Part shown: positions 1 through 10,783 of the stretch, one piece after another
How positions within the stretch are numbered: position 1 is the stretch's first letter
How the letters are laid out: each line of letters opens with the position of its first letter
From: Xenorhabdus ishibashii
Lineage (GTDB): Bacteria > Pseudomonadota > Gammaproteobacteria > Enterobacterales > Enterobacteriaceae
Direction of reading: 5' to 3'
Length of the DNA: 64,000 bases
Assembly (NCBI RefSeq): GCF_002632755.1
Contig: NZ_NJAK01000001.1
Coordinates: 806,001 to 870,000 of the forward strand
Translations under genes and position numbers: made by a program
The notes under the pieces: generated by a model
Told to the model about the DNA's origin: nothing
Seen by the model: only the letters and a program-made list of their open reading frames with translations
The model's database searches: none

Positions 1-24
1 AGTAGAGGAGACAAGGTGGGAAAA

Positions 25-630
25 TTATTCCAACCAGCCTTTTTCTTTTGCTGCTTCTAATTGAGGCAGCAGGTATTTCCATAGTTCAGGATAACTTTCG
101 GCAACAAAGTGGAGCAGGTTGTAAACTTGCTCGAAGCGAATATTATTCTCAACCCAACTCTGTCCTTCGTTATGCAGGTTCATAAATACCGGCATAATTC
201 TGTCGAGGGTTTTGGCAAAACGCGCTTCGGGGGTGATGGCATCTTCGTATTCGTACCAAAGTTCCAGAAAGTATTTTCTCTGGGCTTCCGGTAGTAAACC
301 AAAAATACGGTGAGCCGCTTTAACCTCCTGATCGTGAATGGCTTCACGGGCCACCAGATCGAACGCGATAACATCACCTGCATCGATCTCAACAATGTCA
401 TGAATCAGAGCCATTTGTACGACGCGGCTAATATCCACATCGCCGGCATAAGGAGCAAAGCCAAGCACAGCAATAGCAAAATGCCAGCTATGTTCAGCGG
501 AGTTTTCATGGCGCGTATTATTTAATAACTTCGTTTTGCGATGGACATATTTTAATTGATCCAGTTCCATAATAAACGCAATAACATCGGTGAAAGGGCC
601 GAAATCAACAGGAGATACAGCTAATGACAT
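25..630 (-). CDS. HD-domain phosphohydrolase, YfbR/HDDC2-like
   Basis: The 201-residue protein has the metal-binding HD-domain signature: His in AEHSWH (about residue 47), His-Asp in LIHDIVEID (about 78) and a late Asp in KTLDRIMP (about 144). This family includes 5'-deoxynucleotidases that dephosphorylate dNMPs, so a nucleotide phosphohydrolase role is inferred; the exact substrate cannot be read from sequence. It lies on the minus strand just downstream of ygfZ, with only 16 bases between ygfZ's stop at 647 and this start, so the two are probably co-transcribed. No signal peptide or membrane segment is seen, consistent with a cytoplasmic enzyme. Confidence 0.8.
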   Translation of the reverse strand: MSLAVSPVDFGPFTDVIAFIMELDQLKYVHRKTKLLNNTRHENSAEHSWHFAIAVLGFAPYAGDVDISRVVQMALIHDIVEIDAGDVIAFDLVAREAIHDQEVKAAHRIFGLLPEAQRKYFLELWYEYEDAITPEARFAKTLDRIMPVFMNLHNEGQSWVENNIRFEQVYNLLHFVAESYPELWKYLLPQLEAAKEKGWLE

Positions 631-646
631 ACAAAAACCTCAATAA

Positions 647-1648
647 TTATTTTTCTTCGTTTAGGGAATAAGGCAATGTTTGAATGGTAAGAACACTACC
701 TTCATCATCACGGATACGAAATACACTGTCTGCTTCCATATCATTATTCATGACAACTTGTACCCAAATTGAACCATCAGCCAGTTTGACCGCTGCTAAT
801 ACTGAGCCAGTCCGACGCCATTTATCGCCCAACTGCCACTCCAAATCATCGCCAACGACAGGCAGGGAAGCGGCATTACCTGCCAGCCAGTACATGGCTC
901 GCTTGTTTGCCCCGCGATATTTGGCTCTGGCTACCATTTCCTGGCCGGTATAACAACCTTTCTTAAAGCTGATGCTGTTTTCGATAGCCTGAAGGTTAGT
1001 TGCTTGTGGAATAAATTGTGCACTGCTGGCTGCATCAATCACTGGTAGCCCTGCCTCAATCTCCAGCGCCAGCCATTGCTGACTATCATTCAACTGCGCT
1101 TGAAACTTTTCGGTTAGCGTTTCAGTTATTTTAGCGGCGGTGGTTTTATCCGTGACGATAAGGAAACGTTCAGCGGGAAGAATCAGGTGGAGAAGGGTTG
1201 TGGTTTCATGCTGGATAACAGGAGATTCTATATCGGGCAGGGTTGGGAAAAGGGCAGTCAACGTTTCCCGACTTCCTGTGCCGGCGATACCGAGCAAAAT
1301 ACTTTCTTCATCTTTGGCAAATGTCACTTTGGAAAACACGGCATACTTTTTCAATTCGGTTAATTGTGTTTCCAACAATGAGCGGCGTTCAATATAGGCA
1401 AAACCTTCACCACGCTGAAACAGTCGTAAGTTACTCCACATTTTGCCCTTGGCATCACAATGAGCCGTTAACACATGCTGGTTATCATTCAGGGAAATAA
1501 GATCGGCTGTAATCTGACCTTGCAGATACTTTTTCGCATCAGCGCCAATCGCTGTCACTATTCCCCAATCATCAAGGGACATTAAAGTCAGTGGTAGTGT
1601 TGCAGAAGAAGATGGATATTGTGCAGAAAACGGAATTTGGTAAGTCAT
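647..1648 (-). CDS. ygfZ: tRNA-modifying protein YgfZ (folate-binding)
   Basis: YgfZ is a cytoplasmic folate-binding GcvT-like protein that supports Fe-S enzymes such as the tRNA methylthiotransferase MiaB. The 333-residue length fits the family, and the diagnostic KGCYTGQE motif with the conserved Cys is present at about residues 228-235, followed by [12 protein letters not shown]. It is divergent from sdhE (start 1898), which is the usual enterobacterial arrangement. The 250-bp gap between them must hold both promoters, but I could not pick convincing -10/-35 boxes by eye. Confidence 0.95.
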   Translation of the reverse strand: MTYQIPFSAQYPSSSATLPLTLMSLDDWGIVTAIGADAKKYLQGQITADLISLNDNQHVLTAHCDAKGKMWSNLRLFQRGEGFAYIERRSLLETQLTELKKYAVFSKVTFAKDEESILLGIAGTGSRETLTALFPTLPDIESPVIQHETTTLLHLILPAERFLIVTDKTTAAKITETLTEKFQAQLNDSQQWLALEIEAGLPVIDAASSAQFIPQATNLQAIENSISFKKGCYTGQEMVARAKYRGANKRAMYWLAGNAASLPVVGDDLEWQLGDKWRRTGSVLAAVKLADGSIWVQVVMNNDMEADSVFRIRDDEGSVLTIQTLPYSLNEEK

Positions 1649-1897
1649 AACAGCTCCTGCCAGTAAACTAACTAAGAAATAACACTAATGGTAAAAGAGA
1701 AGCGGTTTAATGCAAAGGAGTTATTCTGTTATTTATAGATAAGACATGCATTGTCAATCTGTTGCGATAGGCTTCGCATCTTGTCGATATATCGAATGAT
1801 TTCACCGATGCGGATGATGAAAAACAGGCCAGAATCGTTGATAATCTTATTGCCGTCTTAATGGCACGAATGAAAATGATAAAGAGGCTTTTTAAAC

Positions 1898-2164
1898 ATG
1901 GATATTGATAATAAAGCACGTATTCACTGGGCATGTCGTCGTGGAATGCGTGAACTGGATATTTCTATCATGCCATTTTTTGAATATGAATATGATTCAT
2001 TGAGTGATGATGACAAACGAATTTTCGTTAGTTTATTGGAGTGCCCAGACCCCGACCTTTTCAATTGGCTCATGAATCATGGACGCCCCGAAGATGATGA
2101 GCTGTATCATATGGTGAAATTGATCCAGAGCAGAAACCAAGCCCGTGGTCCTGTGGAACAATAA
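1898..2164 (+). CDS. sdhE: Succinate dehydrogenase flavinylation factor SdhE
   Basis: SdhE (YgfY) promotes covalent FAD attachment to SdhA and FrdA. The 88-residue protein carries the conserved RRGMRELDI motif near residues 14-22, which in SdhE is the Arg-Gly-containing surface needed for flavinylation, and a compact acidic helical body. It overlaps ygfX (start 2145) by 20 bases, so the two form a coupled pair as in Escherichia and Serratia. Confidence 0.95.
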   Translation: MDIDNKARIHWACRRGMRELDISIMPFFEYEYDSLSDDDKRIFVSLLECPDPDLFNWLMNHGRPEDDELYHMVKLIQSRNQARGPVEQ

Positions 2165-2585
2165 ATTAAGGGAATCTCGCCATACTCGCCTGTTTTCTAC
2201 GGGTGTGCATGGTGCAGTTGCAATTGCTGCTTTGCTGGCACCCTGGCCGATTAACAGTGCTGGTTTTTGGCTTCCATTTTTCTGGTTTCTACTGTTTGCC
2301 ATTATTATAAGCAGTTGGGCATGGAGCCAGAAAAATATCCAGCAATGTCAAGGCCGGTTGGTACTGTTCAAAGGCAACAAAGTGCATTGGAAAAAAGCTG
2401 CCTGGAGCATTTCTCAGCCACCGTGGTTCCATCACTATGGAATGGTCGTTATGCTCCATGCATTTAGTCGGGCAGAAAATATATGTTACCAACCGCCAAT
2501 TCGATTATGGATAGCATCAGATAGTATGTCGCCCGCTGCCTGGCGTCATTTGAATCAATTGATGCGCCAATATCCTGAACAGTGA
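2145..2585 (+). CDS. ygfX: YgfX membrane protein (CptA/toxin-like partner of SdhE)
   Basis: The 146-residue protein has two adjacent hydrophobic segments at about residues 20-60 ([12 protein letters not shown] and [18 protein letters not shown]) and a basic cytoplasmic C-terminal part, matching YgfX. The family was described as an inner-membrane protein partnered with SdhE and, in some reports, as a toxin affecting cell division; that role is debated. The overlap with sdhE and convergence with fldB (6 bases apart) match the enteric layout. Confidence 0.85.
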   Translation: MVLWNNKLRESRHTRLFSTGVHGAVAIAALLAPWPINSAGFWLPFFWFLLFAIIISSWAWSQKNIQQCQGRLVLFKGNKVHWKKAAWSISQPPWFHHYGMVVMLHAFSRAENICYQPPIRLWIASDSMSPAAWRHLNQLMRQYPEQ

Positions 2586-2591
2586 CGACGG

Positions 2592-3113
2592 CTAAAATAG
2601 TGCTTCCATTTCAGCTAATATTTGCATACACCATTCGCTTAAACGTTCGTCTGTTTGTTCGAATTGGTTCACATCGTCCAGTGCCAGCCCGACAAAATGT
2701 TTACCATCTTCGGATAGCGGTTTCGGGCTGGTAAATTCATAACCGTCTGTTGGCCAAAACCCAATAAACTGTGCACCCGTTGGTAGCAGATGGTGATACA
2801 GCATTCCCAATGCATCCAGAAACCATTCACCATAATCGATTTGATCACCCATTCCATACATAGCAACGATTTTTCCTGCCAGATCTAACGAGGGAAGTTG
2901 ATCCCAAATAGACAACCAATCTTCTTGTAATTCACCGAAATCCCAGGTGGGAATACCGAGGATCAGGATGGAATATTCTTCCATCAAATGGGGATCACAA
3001 TCCTTGACATCATGCAGGTCGATCAGATCTTCACCGAGTATATCGCGTATTTTTTCTGCTACCATTTCTGTATAGCATGTACTGGAGCCGTAAAAGAGAC
3101 CAATTTTCATCAT
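2592..3113 (-). CDS. fldB: Flavodoxin FldB
   Basis: A long-chain flavodoxin of 173 residues. The N-terminal FMN phosphate loop is [16 protein letters not shown] (residues 5-20). Later FMN-contact loops are seen as [14 protein letters not shown] (about 53-66) and [13 protein letters not shown] (about 86-98). FldB is a small cytoplasmic electron carrier that can replace FldA in some reactions. It is transcribed opposite to xerD, with about 110 bp between the two starts. Confidence 0.93.
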   Translation of the reverse strand: MMKIGLFYGSSTCYTEMVAEKIRDILGEDLIDLHDVKDCDPHLMEEYSILILGIPTWDFGELQEDWLSIWDQLPSLDLAGKIVAMYGMGDQIDYGEWFLDALGMLYHHLLPTGAQFIGFWPTDGYEFTSPKPLSEDGKHFVGLALDDVNQFEQTDERLSEWCMQILAEMEALF

Positions 3114-3224
3114 TATTTATCAGGGAATTTCGAATATCAGGATCGGTATTGTACCAGAATAATTGCTTTTTCAGGCATAATAGCCGATTGGAAGGCGTAG
3201 ATAGGTAGACAGAAAGGAGGAGTT

Positions 3225-4196
3225 GTGCCAAGAAAATATCACCTATCAGATAACCATTCATTGGAAAATGATGAAATTAAACAGCATCCAACGGAACCAC
3301 ATCCATCGGCAAATCCCCTGATAGAGCAATTTCTTGATACCATCTGGCTGGAAAAAGGTCTGGCCGAAAATACCTTGACTTCTTATCGGCTTGATTTACA
3401 AGCTTTGAATAATTGGTTAGTACATTATGGTCATGATTTACTCTCAGTGCAGTCGATAGAATTACAATCATTTTTAGCTGAGCGAGTAGATGGCGGTTAT
3501 AAAGCCAGTAGTTCAGCCCGATTGCTGAGCGCAATGCGGCGGTTGTTTCAGTATCTATATCGTGAAAGAATGCGGGAAGATGATCCAACAGCACTATTAT
3601 CGGCGCCTAAATTACCTAAACGTCTGCCTAAGGACTTAAGTGAAAAACAGGTTGAAGATTTGCTTAACACACCTTTGGTTGACCAGCCAATCGAATTGCG
3701 AGATAAGGCTATGCTGGAAGTGCTTTATGCTTGCGGATTGCGAGTTTCAGAACTGGTTGGCCTGACCTTATCTGATGTGAGCTTACGTCAGGGGGTGGTC
3801 AGAATTGTGGGTAAGGGAGATAAGGAAAGATTGGTTCCTTTGGGAGAAGAGGCTGTTTATTGGCTGGAAAAATACCTGGAATATGGACGGCCGTGGTTAT
3901 TGAATGGTTCTGTATCTGATGTATTTTTCCCCAGTAAGCGGGGAACACAGATGACACGCCAGACATTCTGGCATCGGATCAAACACTATGCCGTATTGGC
4001 AGGCATTGATACTGAACGCTTATCACCCCATGTCTTGCGCCATGCTTTTGCAACGCATCTACTCAATCATGGTGCAGATTTACGTGTTGTGCAGATGTTA
4101 TTAGGTCATAGTGACCTCTCCACAACTCAGATTTACACTCATGTAGCAACCGAACGTCTTAAAGTGCTGCATCAACAACATCATCCCCGTGGGTAA
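3225..4196 (+). CDS. xerD: Site-specific tyrosine recombinase XerD
   Basis: XerD acts with XerC at dif to resolve chromosome dimers. The N-terminal core-binding domain (IEQFLDTIWLEKGLAENTL, about residues 29-47) is followed by the catalytic domain with ACGLRVSEL (Arg), GKGDKERLVPL (Lys), HVLRHAFATHLL (His-x-x-Arg), LLGHSD (His) and the nucleophile in TQIYTHV. The GTG start at 3225 follows a strong AAAGGAGG site and is the only good in-frame start. It gives 323 residues, about 25 more than E. coli XerD, as a charged N-terminal extension. It begins the xerD-dsbC-recJ-prfB-lysS run. Confidence 0.95.
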   Translation: MPRKYHLSDNHSLENDEIKQHPTEPHPSANPLIEQFLDTIWLEKGLAENTLTSYRLDLQALNNWLVHYGHDLLSVQSIELQSFLAERVDGGYKASSSARLLSAMRRLFQYLYRERMREDDPTALLSAPKLPKRLPKDLSEKQVEDLLNTPLVDQPIELRDKAMLEVLYACGLRVSELVGLTLSDVSLRQGVVRIVGKGDKERLVPLGEEAVYWLEKYLEYGRPWLLNGSVSDVFFPSKRGTQMTRQTFWHRIKHYAVLAGIDTERLSPHVLRHAFATHLLNHGADLRVVQMLLGHSDLSTTQIYTHVATERLKVLHQQHHPRG

Positions 4197-4207
4197 CTGC
4201 GGATTAG

Positions 4208-4930
4208 GTGAAAATAAAGGAACAAATAATGAAGAAGATCGCGTTTTGCTTTTCATTACTGTTGACTGCTGTTGTCAGCAATGCCTTTGCTGATGAGAGC
4301 ACCATCAATAACACCCTGTCTAAAATGGGAATTAAGGCAGAAAACATCACCCCATCACTACTGCCAGGTGTGAGTTCAATTCTAACTGAACATGGCATTA
4401 TTTACATATCTGATGATGGTAAGTACCTGTTACAAGGGACACTTTATGATATTAGTGGAAAAATACCCAAAAATATCAGCAACCAGATTCTGGTTAAAAA
4501 ACTGGAAGCTTTGAAAAAGCAAATGATTATTTACAAAGCACCAAAAGAAAAACATTCTGTTACCGTTTTTACTGATATTACCTGTGGTTATTGCCGTAAA
4601 TTGCATGAGAGTATGAAAGAATATAACGACTTAGGGATTACTGTCCGTTATCTGGCGTTCCCTCGTCATGGTTTGCAACATCAATCAGCTAAAGATATGC
4701 AATCCATTTGGTGCAGTGCGACACCGAACAAATCACTGAACTCGGTTTTCAAAGGTGAAAAAGTCTCTCCAATTCAGGACTGCAAGACAGATATTGCGAA
4801 ACAATATCAGCTAGGCTTGCAGTTTGGTATCCAAGGTACACCGGCGATTGTTCTAAAAGATGGCAGTGTACTCGGTGGTTATTTGTCACCGAAAGATTTG
4901 CTAGCTGAGTTGGAACGTAATGGTGAATAA
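4208..4930 (+). CDS. dsbC: Thiol:disulfide interchange protein DsbC
   Basis: Periplasmic disulfide isomerase. A signal peptide is visible (basic MKIKEQIMKKI, hydrophobic FCFSLLLTAVVSNAFA, cleavage after AFA). A dimerisation domain precedes the thioredoxin domain with the CGYC active site in FTDITCGYCRKLH and the cis-Pro loop GIQGTPAIV. An inner ATG at 4229 (MKKIAFCF) is an alternative start that would give the more usual length of about 233. The gene sits between xerD and recJ as in E. coli. Confidence 0.95.
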   Translation: MKIKEQIMKKIAFCFSLLLTAVVSNAFADESTINNTLSKMGIKAENITPSLLPGVSSILTEHGIIYISDDGKYLLQGTLYDISGKIPKNISNQILVKKLEALKKQMIIYKAPKEKHSVTVFTDITCGYCRKLHESMKEYNDLGITVRYLAFPRHGLQHQSAKDMQSIWCSATPNKSLNSVFKGEKVSPIQDCKTDIAKQYQLGLQFGIQGTPAIVLKDGSVLGGYLSPKDLLAELERNGE

Positions 4931-4936
4931 AAAACT

Positions 4937-6670
4937 GTGAGCAGAGAAACACAACTCCGCCGCCGTCCGGTGGCGGATCCTGACCATCTTCCCAACGATA
5001 TTCATCCGTTATTGCGCCGTTTATACGCTATGCGTGGCATACGTCAAGCCAATGAACTGGAGCGTAGTGCAAAGGGACTTCTCAATTACCAATCCCTCAA
5101 TGGCATTGAGCAGGCAGTTGCCTTGCTGGTCACTGCATTACATGAACATTGGCGCATTGTGATTGTTGGTGATTTTGATGCTGATGGAGCAACCAGTACC
5201 GCACTGAGCATCCGCGCCCTGCGTGCAATGGGATATCGTAACCTTGACTATCTTGTTCCAAACCGTTTTGAGGATGGTTATGGATTAAGCATTCAGGTGG
5301 TTGATGAAGTTATCAAAAGAAGCGCAGATCTGATTATCACCGTGGATAACGGGATCTCATCCCATGATGGTGTAGCCGCAGCACATCAACATGGCATCAA
5401 AGTGATCGTCACTGATCACCATTTACCGGGCGAAACACTGCCAGCCGCAGATGCCATTATTAATCCCAATTTAGTTGACTGTTCCTTTCCTTCTAAGGCG
5501 TTGGCAGGGGTTGGTGTTGCATTTTATCTGATGTCTGCACTCAGGGCTGAATTGCGCAAATTGACATGGTTTGAGCAACAAGGCATTCCCTTGCCTAATT
5601 TAGCGGAGCTGCTGGATTTAGTGGCATTGGGTACGGTGGCAGATGTGGTTCCCCTCGATACCAATAACCGAATTTTGGTCTATCAAGGACTCAATCGCAT
5701 TCGAGCAGGACGTTGCTGTGCAGGAATACGGGCGCTGCTCGAAGTTTCTAAACGGGAATCGACAAAATTGGTAGCCAGTGATTTGGGATTTGCGTTGGGG
5801 CCACGATTAAATGCAGCCGGACGTCTGGATGATATGTCTGTTGGGGTCGCGTTGCTATTGACTGATGACATGGTGCAAGCCCGCCAGATTGCTTGTGAAC
5901 TGGATGGCCTGAACCAAACTCGTCGGGAAATCGAGCAGGGAATGCAGCAAGAAGCTTTGCAGATTTGCGATAAAATCGAACGAAATCATACTCAGCTACC
6001 TTACGGATTGACAATTTACCATCCCGAATGGCATCAGGGCGTTGTGGGCATTTTGGCATCACGCATTAAAGAGCGTTTTCACCGTCCGGTGATTGCTTTT
6101 GCTCCGGCAGGCGATGGCACTTTGAAAGGCTCAGGACGTTCTGTAAATGGCTTGCATATGCGAGATGCACTTGAGCGTCTTGATACGCTGCATCCAGGAT
6201 TGATGTTGAAATTTGGCGGTCATGCTATGGCAGCGGGATTGTCGATTGAACAAGACAAATTTGACCTCTTTCAGCGCTATTTTTCCGAACTGCTGGCAGA
6301 CTGGTTGGATATTACCCAACTTGAAGGTGTTATCTGGAGTGACGGTGAGTTAGCTTTGGGGGAATTATCGCTGGAAGTTGCTGAAATTCTGCGTGAGGGG
6401 GGGCCGTGGGGGCAGGCATTTGCAGAACCGGTTTTTGACGGCAAATTCAAACTATTGCAACAACGCCTTGTGGGTGAAAAGCACCTAAAAGTGATGCTTG
6501 AGCCATTAAATGGTGGGCCAATGTTAGATGGTATCGCATTTAATATTGATGTCAGTCGCTGGCCGGATAATAGTGTCAAAACGGTAGAATTGGCTTATAA
6601 ACTGGATATTAATGAATTTCGTGGTAATCGTGATGTTCAGCTTTTGATCCAGCATATTTGGCCCTATTGA
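4937..6670 (+). CDS. recJ: Single-stranded-DNA-specific exonuclease RecJ
   Basis: RecJ is a 5'-3' ssDNA exonuclease of the DHH family used in RecF recombination and mismatch repair. The 577-residue length is typical. Motifs seen are IVGDFDADGATSTA (metal site), ITVDNGISS, VTDHHLPGE (the DHH motif) and GTVADVVPL. The C-terminal DHHA1-type region has GSGRSVNGLHMRDAL and KFGGHAMAAGLSI. The start is GTG at 4937, six bases after the dsbC stop, which implies co-translation. Confidence 0.95.
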   Translation: MSRETQLRRRPVADPDHLPNDIHPLLRRLYAMRGIRQANELERSAKGLLNYQSLNGIEQAVALLVTALHEHWRIVIVGDFDADGATSTALSIRALRAMGYRNLDYLVPNRFEDGYGLSIQVVDEVIKRSADLIITVDNGISSHDGVAAAHQHGIKVIVTDHHLPGETLPAADAIINPNLVDCSFPSKALAGVGVAFYLMSALRAELRKLTWFEQQGIPLPNLAELLDLVALGTVADVVPLDTNNRILVYQGLNRIRAGRCCAGIRALLEVSKRESTKLVASDLGFALGPRLNAAGRLDDMSVGVALLLTDDMVQARQIACELDGLNQTRREIEQGMQQEALQICDKIERNHTQLPYGLTIYHPEWHQGVVGILASRIKERFHRPVIAFAPAGDGTLKGSGRSVNGLHMRDALERLDTLHPGLMLKFGGHAMAAGLSIEQDKFDLFQRYFSELLADWLDITQLEGVIWSDGELALGELSLEVAEILREGGPWGQAFAEPVFDGKFKLLQQRLVGEKHLKVMLEPLNGGPMLDGIAFNIDVSRWPDNSVKTVELAYKLDINEFRGNRDVQLLIQHIWPY

Positions 6671-6805
6671 ATGAACTGAGATTTTCGAACTGCATTTAAA
6701 AGATGAAGGGTATAAACCCCCTGATAGATCCGTTACAATACACGGTTCGAAAATATCCATGCGGCCATCGTTTATTCATAATACACAGCGTATAAGACAC
6801 AAAAT

Positions 6806-7904
6806 ATGTTTGAAATTAATCCGGTAAAAAATCACATTCAGGACCTGTCTGAACGGACAGTAGTTCTGAGGGGGTATCTTTGACTATGATGCCAAGAAAG
6901 AACGTTTAGAAGAAGTCAATGCTGAACTCGAACAGCCTGATGTCTGGAATGAGCCGGAACGGGCACAGGCGTTAGGTAAAGAACGTTCATCACTTGAAAG
7001 CATCGTAGAAACCATCGTTCAGCTTACTCAGGGATTGGAAGATGTGAACGGTCTGCTGGAATTGGCTGTTGAAGCTGATGACGAAGAAACCTTCAATGAA
7101 GCAGTCGCTGAATTGGAACAGCTAGAAGAAAAACTGGGTCAACTTGAATTCCGGCGTATGTTTTCTGGTCAATATGATAGTGCAAACTGCTATCTGGATC
7201 TTCAGGCGGGATCTGGTGGTACAGAAGCACAAGATTGGGCCAGCATGTTGATGCGCATGTATTTGCGTTGGGCGGAATCCAGGGGCTTTAAGACCGAAAT
7301 CATTGAAGAGTCTGATGGTGAAGTTGCTGGGTTGAAATCGGCCACTATCAAGATCATGGGTGAATATGCTTACGGTTGGCTGCGTACAGAAACGGGCGTC
7401 CATCGCTTGGTACGTAAAAGTCCTTTTGACTCAGGTGGTCGTCGTCATACATCATTCAGTTCTGCTTTCATCTATCCAGAAGTGGATGATGATATTGATA
7501 TCGAAATCAATCCGGCTGATTTACGTATAGATGTATACCGCGCCTCTGGTGCTGGTGGTCAGCACGTTAACAAAACCGAATCTGCAGTACGTATCACCCA
7601 CGTACCGACGGGGCTTGTAACCCAATGCCAGACAGATCGTTCTCAGCATAAAAACAAAGACCAGGCGATGAAACAGTTGAAAGCAAAACTGTACGAACTG
7701 GAAATGCAGAAGAAGAATGCAGATAAACAAGCAATGGAAGAAAACAAATCGGACATCGGTTGGGGCAGTCAGATTCGCTCTTACGTTTTGGATGATTCCC
7801 GCATTAAGGATTTGCGTACTGGTGTAGAAACCCGCAATACACAATCAGTGCTGGATGGGGATTTGGATAAATTCATTGAAGCAAGCTTAAAAGCTGGCCT
7901 ATGA
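6806..7904 (+). CDS. prfB: Peptide chain release factor 2 (programmed +1 frameshift)
   Basis: RF2 recognises UAA and UGA. The gene begins ATG at 6806 and meets an in-frame TGA at 6881-6883 after 25 codons. The classic autoregulatory site is intact: an AGGGGG Shine-Dalgarno-like element, then TAT CTT TGA C. A +1 slip on CTT continues at GAC (6882) to the stop at 7902-7904 and gives 365 residues, as in E. coli. The downstream part has the GGQ loop ([14 protein letters not shown]), and the usual RF2 domains are present. lysS begins nine bases after the stop. Confidence 0.97.
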
Positions 7905-7913
7905 GGAACTAAA

Positions 7914-9434
7914 ATGTCACAACAACAGCAGGGAGCTGAACAGGCTCCTGACTTAAATAACGAACTGAAAACCCGCCGAGAAAAACTGGCTGCTTTGCGC
8001 AATGACGGCATTGCTTTCCCAAATGATTTTCGTCGCGAAAATATTTCCGCAGATTTGCATGTGAAATACGATGACAAGACTAAGGAAGAATTGGAAGAGC
8101 TTGACATCGAAGTGACCATTGCCGGCCGCATGATGACACGTCGTATCATGGGTAAGGCTTCTTTTGCAACTCTGCAAGACATGGGTGGTCGCATTCAAAT
8201 CTATGTTTCCCGTGATGACCTGCCGGAAGGTATTTACAACACTCAGTTCAAGAAATGGGATTTGGGTGACATTTTAGGCGCACGCGGTAAGCTGTTCAAA
8301 ACTCAAACTGGTGAACTTTCTATCCATTGTACTGAGTTGCGCCTGCTGACTAAGGCATTGCGCCCTCTGCCAGATAAATTCCACGGTTTGGCGGATCAGG
8401 AAACTCGCTACCGCCAGCGTTATTTAGATCTGATTTCGAATGATGAATCGCGCAAGGCATTCCAGATACGTTCCCACGTAATGTCGGCATTACGCAGCTT
8501 CATGATCCAAAAAGGTTTCATGGAAGTTGAAACGCCAATGATGCAGGCGATCCCTGGCGGTGCAAGTGCACGTCCATTCATTACGCACCATAACGCTCTG
8601 GATATCGACATGTACCTGCGTATTGCGCCGGAACTGTACCTGAAACGTTTAGTGGTAGGTGGTTTTGAGCGGGTTTTCGAAATCAACCGTAACTTCCGTA
8701 ATGAAGGCGTCTCTCCGCGCCACAACCCAGAGTTCACCATGATGGAACTCTACATGGCATACGCGGATTATCAGGATCTAATCGTACTGACCGAAGAACT
8801 GTTCCGTACCTTGACTCAAGAAGTACTGGGTACAACATTGGTGAAATACGGCGAACAAGAATTCGATTTTGGTCAGCCTTTTGCCAAGATGACCATGAAA
8901 GAAGCGATCTGCAAATATCGTCCAGAGACCAATATGGCAGATTTGGATGATATGGACAAAGCGGTTGCTATCGCGAAATCCTTGGGCATTGATGTTGAAA
9001 AGGGTTGGGGCTTAGGCCGTGTTCAGTGTGAAATATTTGAAGAAACCGCAGAAAGCCACCTGATTCAGCCGACATTCATTACAGAATATCCGGCAGAAGT
9101 TTCTCCGCTGGCGCGCCGTAACGATGACAACCCATTCATTACCGATCGTTTTGAATTCTTCATCGGTGGCCGTGAAATTGGTAACGGCTTCTCGGAGCTG
9201 AATGATGCGGAAGATCAGGCAGAACGCTTTGCAGAGCAGGTTCGCCAGAAAGATCAGGGTGATGACGAAGCGATGTTCTACGATGAAGACTATATTACTG
9301 CGTTGGAGCATGGTTTGCCGCCAACAGCAGGTTTGGGCATTGGTATCGACCGTATGATAATGTTGTTTACTGACAGCCATACCATCCGCGACGTTATCCT
9401 GTTCCCGGCAATGCGTCCACATACGCATAAATAA
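7914..9434 (+). CDS. lysS: Lysyl-tRNA synthetase (class II)
   Basis: Cytoplasmic LysRS of 506 residues. An N-terminal OB-fold anticodon domain (about 60-150, with [15 protein letters not shown]) precedes the class II catalytic core: motif 2 [20 protein letters not shown] and motif 3 [18 protein letters not shown]. It is the last gene of the prfB-lysS pair and is followed by a hairpin terminator at 9466-9499. Confidence 0.97.
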   Translation: MSQQQQGAEQAPDLNNELKTRREKLAALRNDGIAFPNDFRRENISADLHVKYDDKTKEELEELDIEVTIAGRMMTRRIMGKASFATLQDMGGRIQIYVSRDDLPEGIYNTQFKKWDLGDILGARGKLFKTQTGELSIHCTELRLLTKALRPLPDKFHGLADQETRYRQRYLDLISNDESRKAFQIRSHVMSALRSFMIQKGFMEVETPMMQAIPGGASARPFITHHNALDIDMYLRIAPELYLKRLVVGGFERVFEINRNFRNEGVSPRHNPEFTMMELYMAYADYQDLIVLTEELFRTLTQEVLGTTLVKYGEQEFDFGQPFAKMTMKEAICKYRPETNMADLDDMDKAVAIAKSLGIDVEKGWGLGRVQCEIFEETAESHLIQPTFITEYPAEVSPLARRNDDNPFITDRFEFFIGGREIGNGFSELNDAEDQAERFAEQVRQKDQGDDEAMFYDEDYITALEHGLPPTAGLGIGIDRMIMLFTDSHTIRDVILFPAMRPHTHK

Positions 9435-9465
9435 TCATTTTTTGATTAAAACCAACCAGTTAAAT

Positions 9466-9499
9466 GCTCTGTCCGGTTAATCGGATAGGGCGTTTTTTT
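9466..9499 (+). terminator. Rho-independent terminator after lysS
   Basis: GCTCTGTCCG pairs, with two wobble positions, with CGGATAGGGC across a GTTAAT loop and is followed by a run of seven T. The remainder of the gap to 9801 is AT-rich, and I see no gene in it. Confidence 0.75.
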
Positions 9500-9801
9500 A
9501 CATACATCACAAAAACTTAAACAACTGACTGAAATATAGACAAATATTAACAATATACGACTTGTTGAGATTCAGTAAGAGGTATATAGCAAAATCATAT
9601 TAATCTGACATAATATCTGGATTCAAATGACAAAGGATAAAATGAAGATGGGCTACATAGGCCTGAGCTTTGTATATGATCTTCTCCATTTCTGCTTCAA
9701 TCCTCCTACAAAGGAAGAAAATACAATGAATTAGGATTCCTAATATCATAAAAAATAGTATGCTGCCTGGGATCTTAGGTTGTCACGAGACTACTTGCGA
9801 T

Positions 9802-10764
9802 TTAGTTAATAGCTGCAAATACATTTACACCTGTAAGATTAGCTGTGAAATTCCACAATCTTAAGGCTTCTACCGGATCAACGGCATATTCACAAACACC
9901 AACAAAGGGTTCTTCATAATCTGATGCAAGTCCGGTAATGTCACAATCTTCACAATAAAGTCCACCTAGTCCGTTCAAGACAGGGCTTGTTGCTGCCCAT
10001 ACCTCAGTTGCAGCCCCTTGCGCAGGAGATTTAAAAGTTGGATCAATCGGATTACCCTCCTTATCCATCCATCCCTCATTCGCCATTTCTTCATAAGACA
10101 AATGCCGTTGGAGTGGGGTAAATATTTTACCCGGATGCAAAGAAAATGCTCTGATGTTCTTGTTTTTTCCATACGTATCCAGTTGCAATGCAAAAAGCAC
10201 ATTAGCAGTTTTAGACTGTGCATATGCCACCCACTTGTCATAACCACTAGTGAACTGGATATCGTCCCATCTGATTGGAGAATTATGATGCCCAGCAGAT
10301 GAAACGCATACAACTCTCCCTCCAGATCGGATATTGTTCCATATAAGATTCACCAGTACATAATGGCCAATATGATTTGTAGCAAACTGCGATTCCCATC
10401 CTGGACCAACCCGTTTTTCTGGAGAAGCCATGATGCCAGCATTACAAATCACATAATCAAAGATATATCTATTCGCATTGACATAAGCCGCCAATGTCCT
10501 GACAGAATTTATGTCCGAAAGATCAAGTGGAAGAATGGTAATATTGGTTAACTCACTTAAAGCATTAGATGCACTCTTCATATCCCTTGCCCCCACTACC
10601 ACATGAGCACCTGCTTCTGATAGCGCTTTAGTAGCCTCATATCCCAATCCAGAATGTCCACCTGTGATAAAAGCGGTCTTACCTTTAATATCAATACCTT
10701 TAAGTACATCCGAGGCTGTTGATGACGCGCTAAATCCTGAATTGATCGGTTTTTGGACTCGCAT
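9802..10764 (-). CDS. Short-chain dehydrogenase/reductase
   Basis: The 320-residue protein has a Rossmann fold with the cofactor loop TGGHSGLGYEA (about residues 34-44), the DLSD adenine-site motif, CNAGIMA (NAG motif), catalytic Ser in CVSSAGHH and the YAQSK active site (Tyr and Lys about residues 180-184). The size and sequence style resemble the retinol-dehydrogenase/WWOX-like SDRs often annotated as oxidoreductases of unknown substrate. It is followed upstream (minus strand) by a truncated aldo/keto reductase whose stop lies 20 bases before this start, suggesting a former two-gene redox operon. The substrate is unknown. Confidence 0.85.
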   Translation of the reverse strand: MRVQKPINSGFSASSTASDVLKGIDIKGKTAFITGGHSGLGYEATKALSEAGAHVVVGARDMKSASNALSELTNITILPLDLSDINSVRTLAAYVNANRYIFDYVICNAGIMASPEKRVGPGWESQFATNHIGHYVLVNLIWNNIRSGGRVVCVSSAGHHNSPIRWDDIQFTSGYDKWVAYAQSKTANVLFALQLDTYGKNKNIRAFSLHPGKIFTPLQRHLSYEEMANEGWMDKEGNPIDPTFKSPAQGAATEVWAATSPVLNGLGGLYCEDCDITGLASDYEEPFVGVCEYAVDPVEALRLWNFTANLTGVNVFAAIN

Positions 10765-10783
10765 AAATCCCCCAATAACTATT

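Noticed and set aside
1707..1934. Minus-strand 75-codon frame between ygfZ and sdhE
   Set aside because: No recognisable protein features; it overlaps the sdhE start and the expected promoter region.
6881..6883. prfB in-frame TGA as a pseudogene lesion
   Set aside because: It is the conserved programmed +1 frameshift with CTT TGA C and an upstream AGGGGG.
7521..7844. 107-codon frame antisense to prfB
   Set aside because: Phe/Cys-rich shadow of a highly conserved gene.
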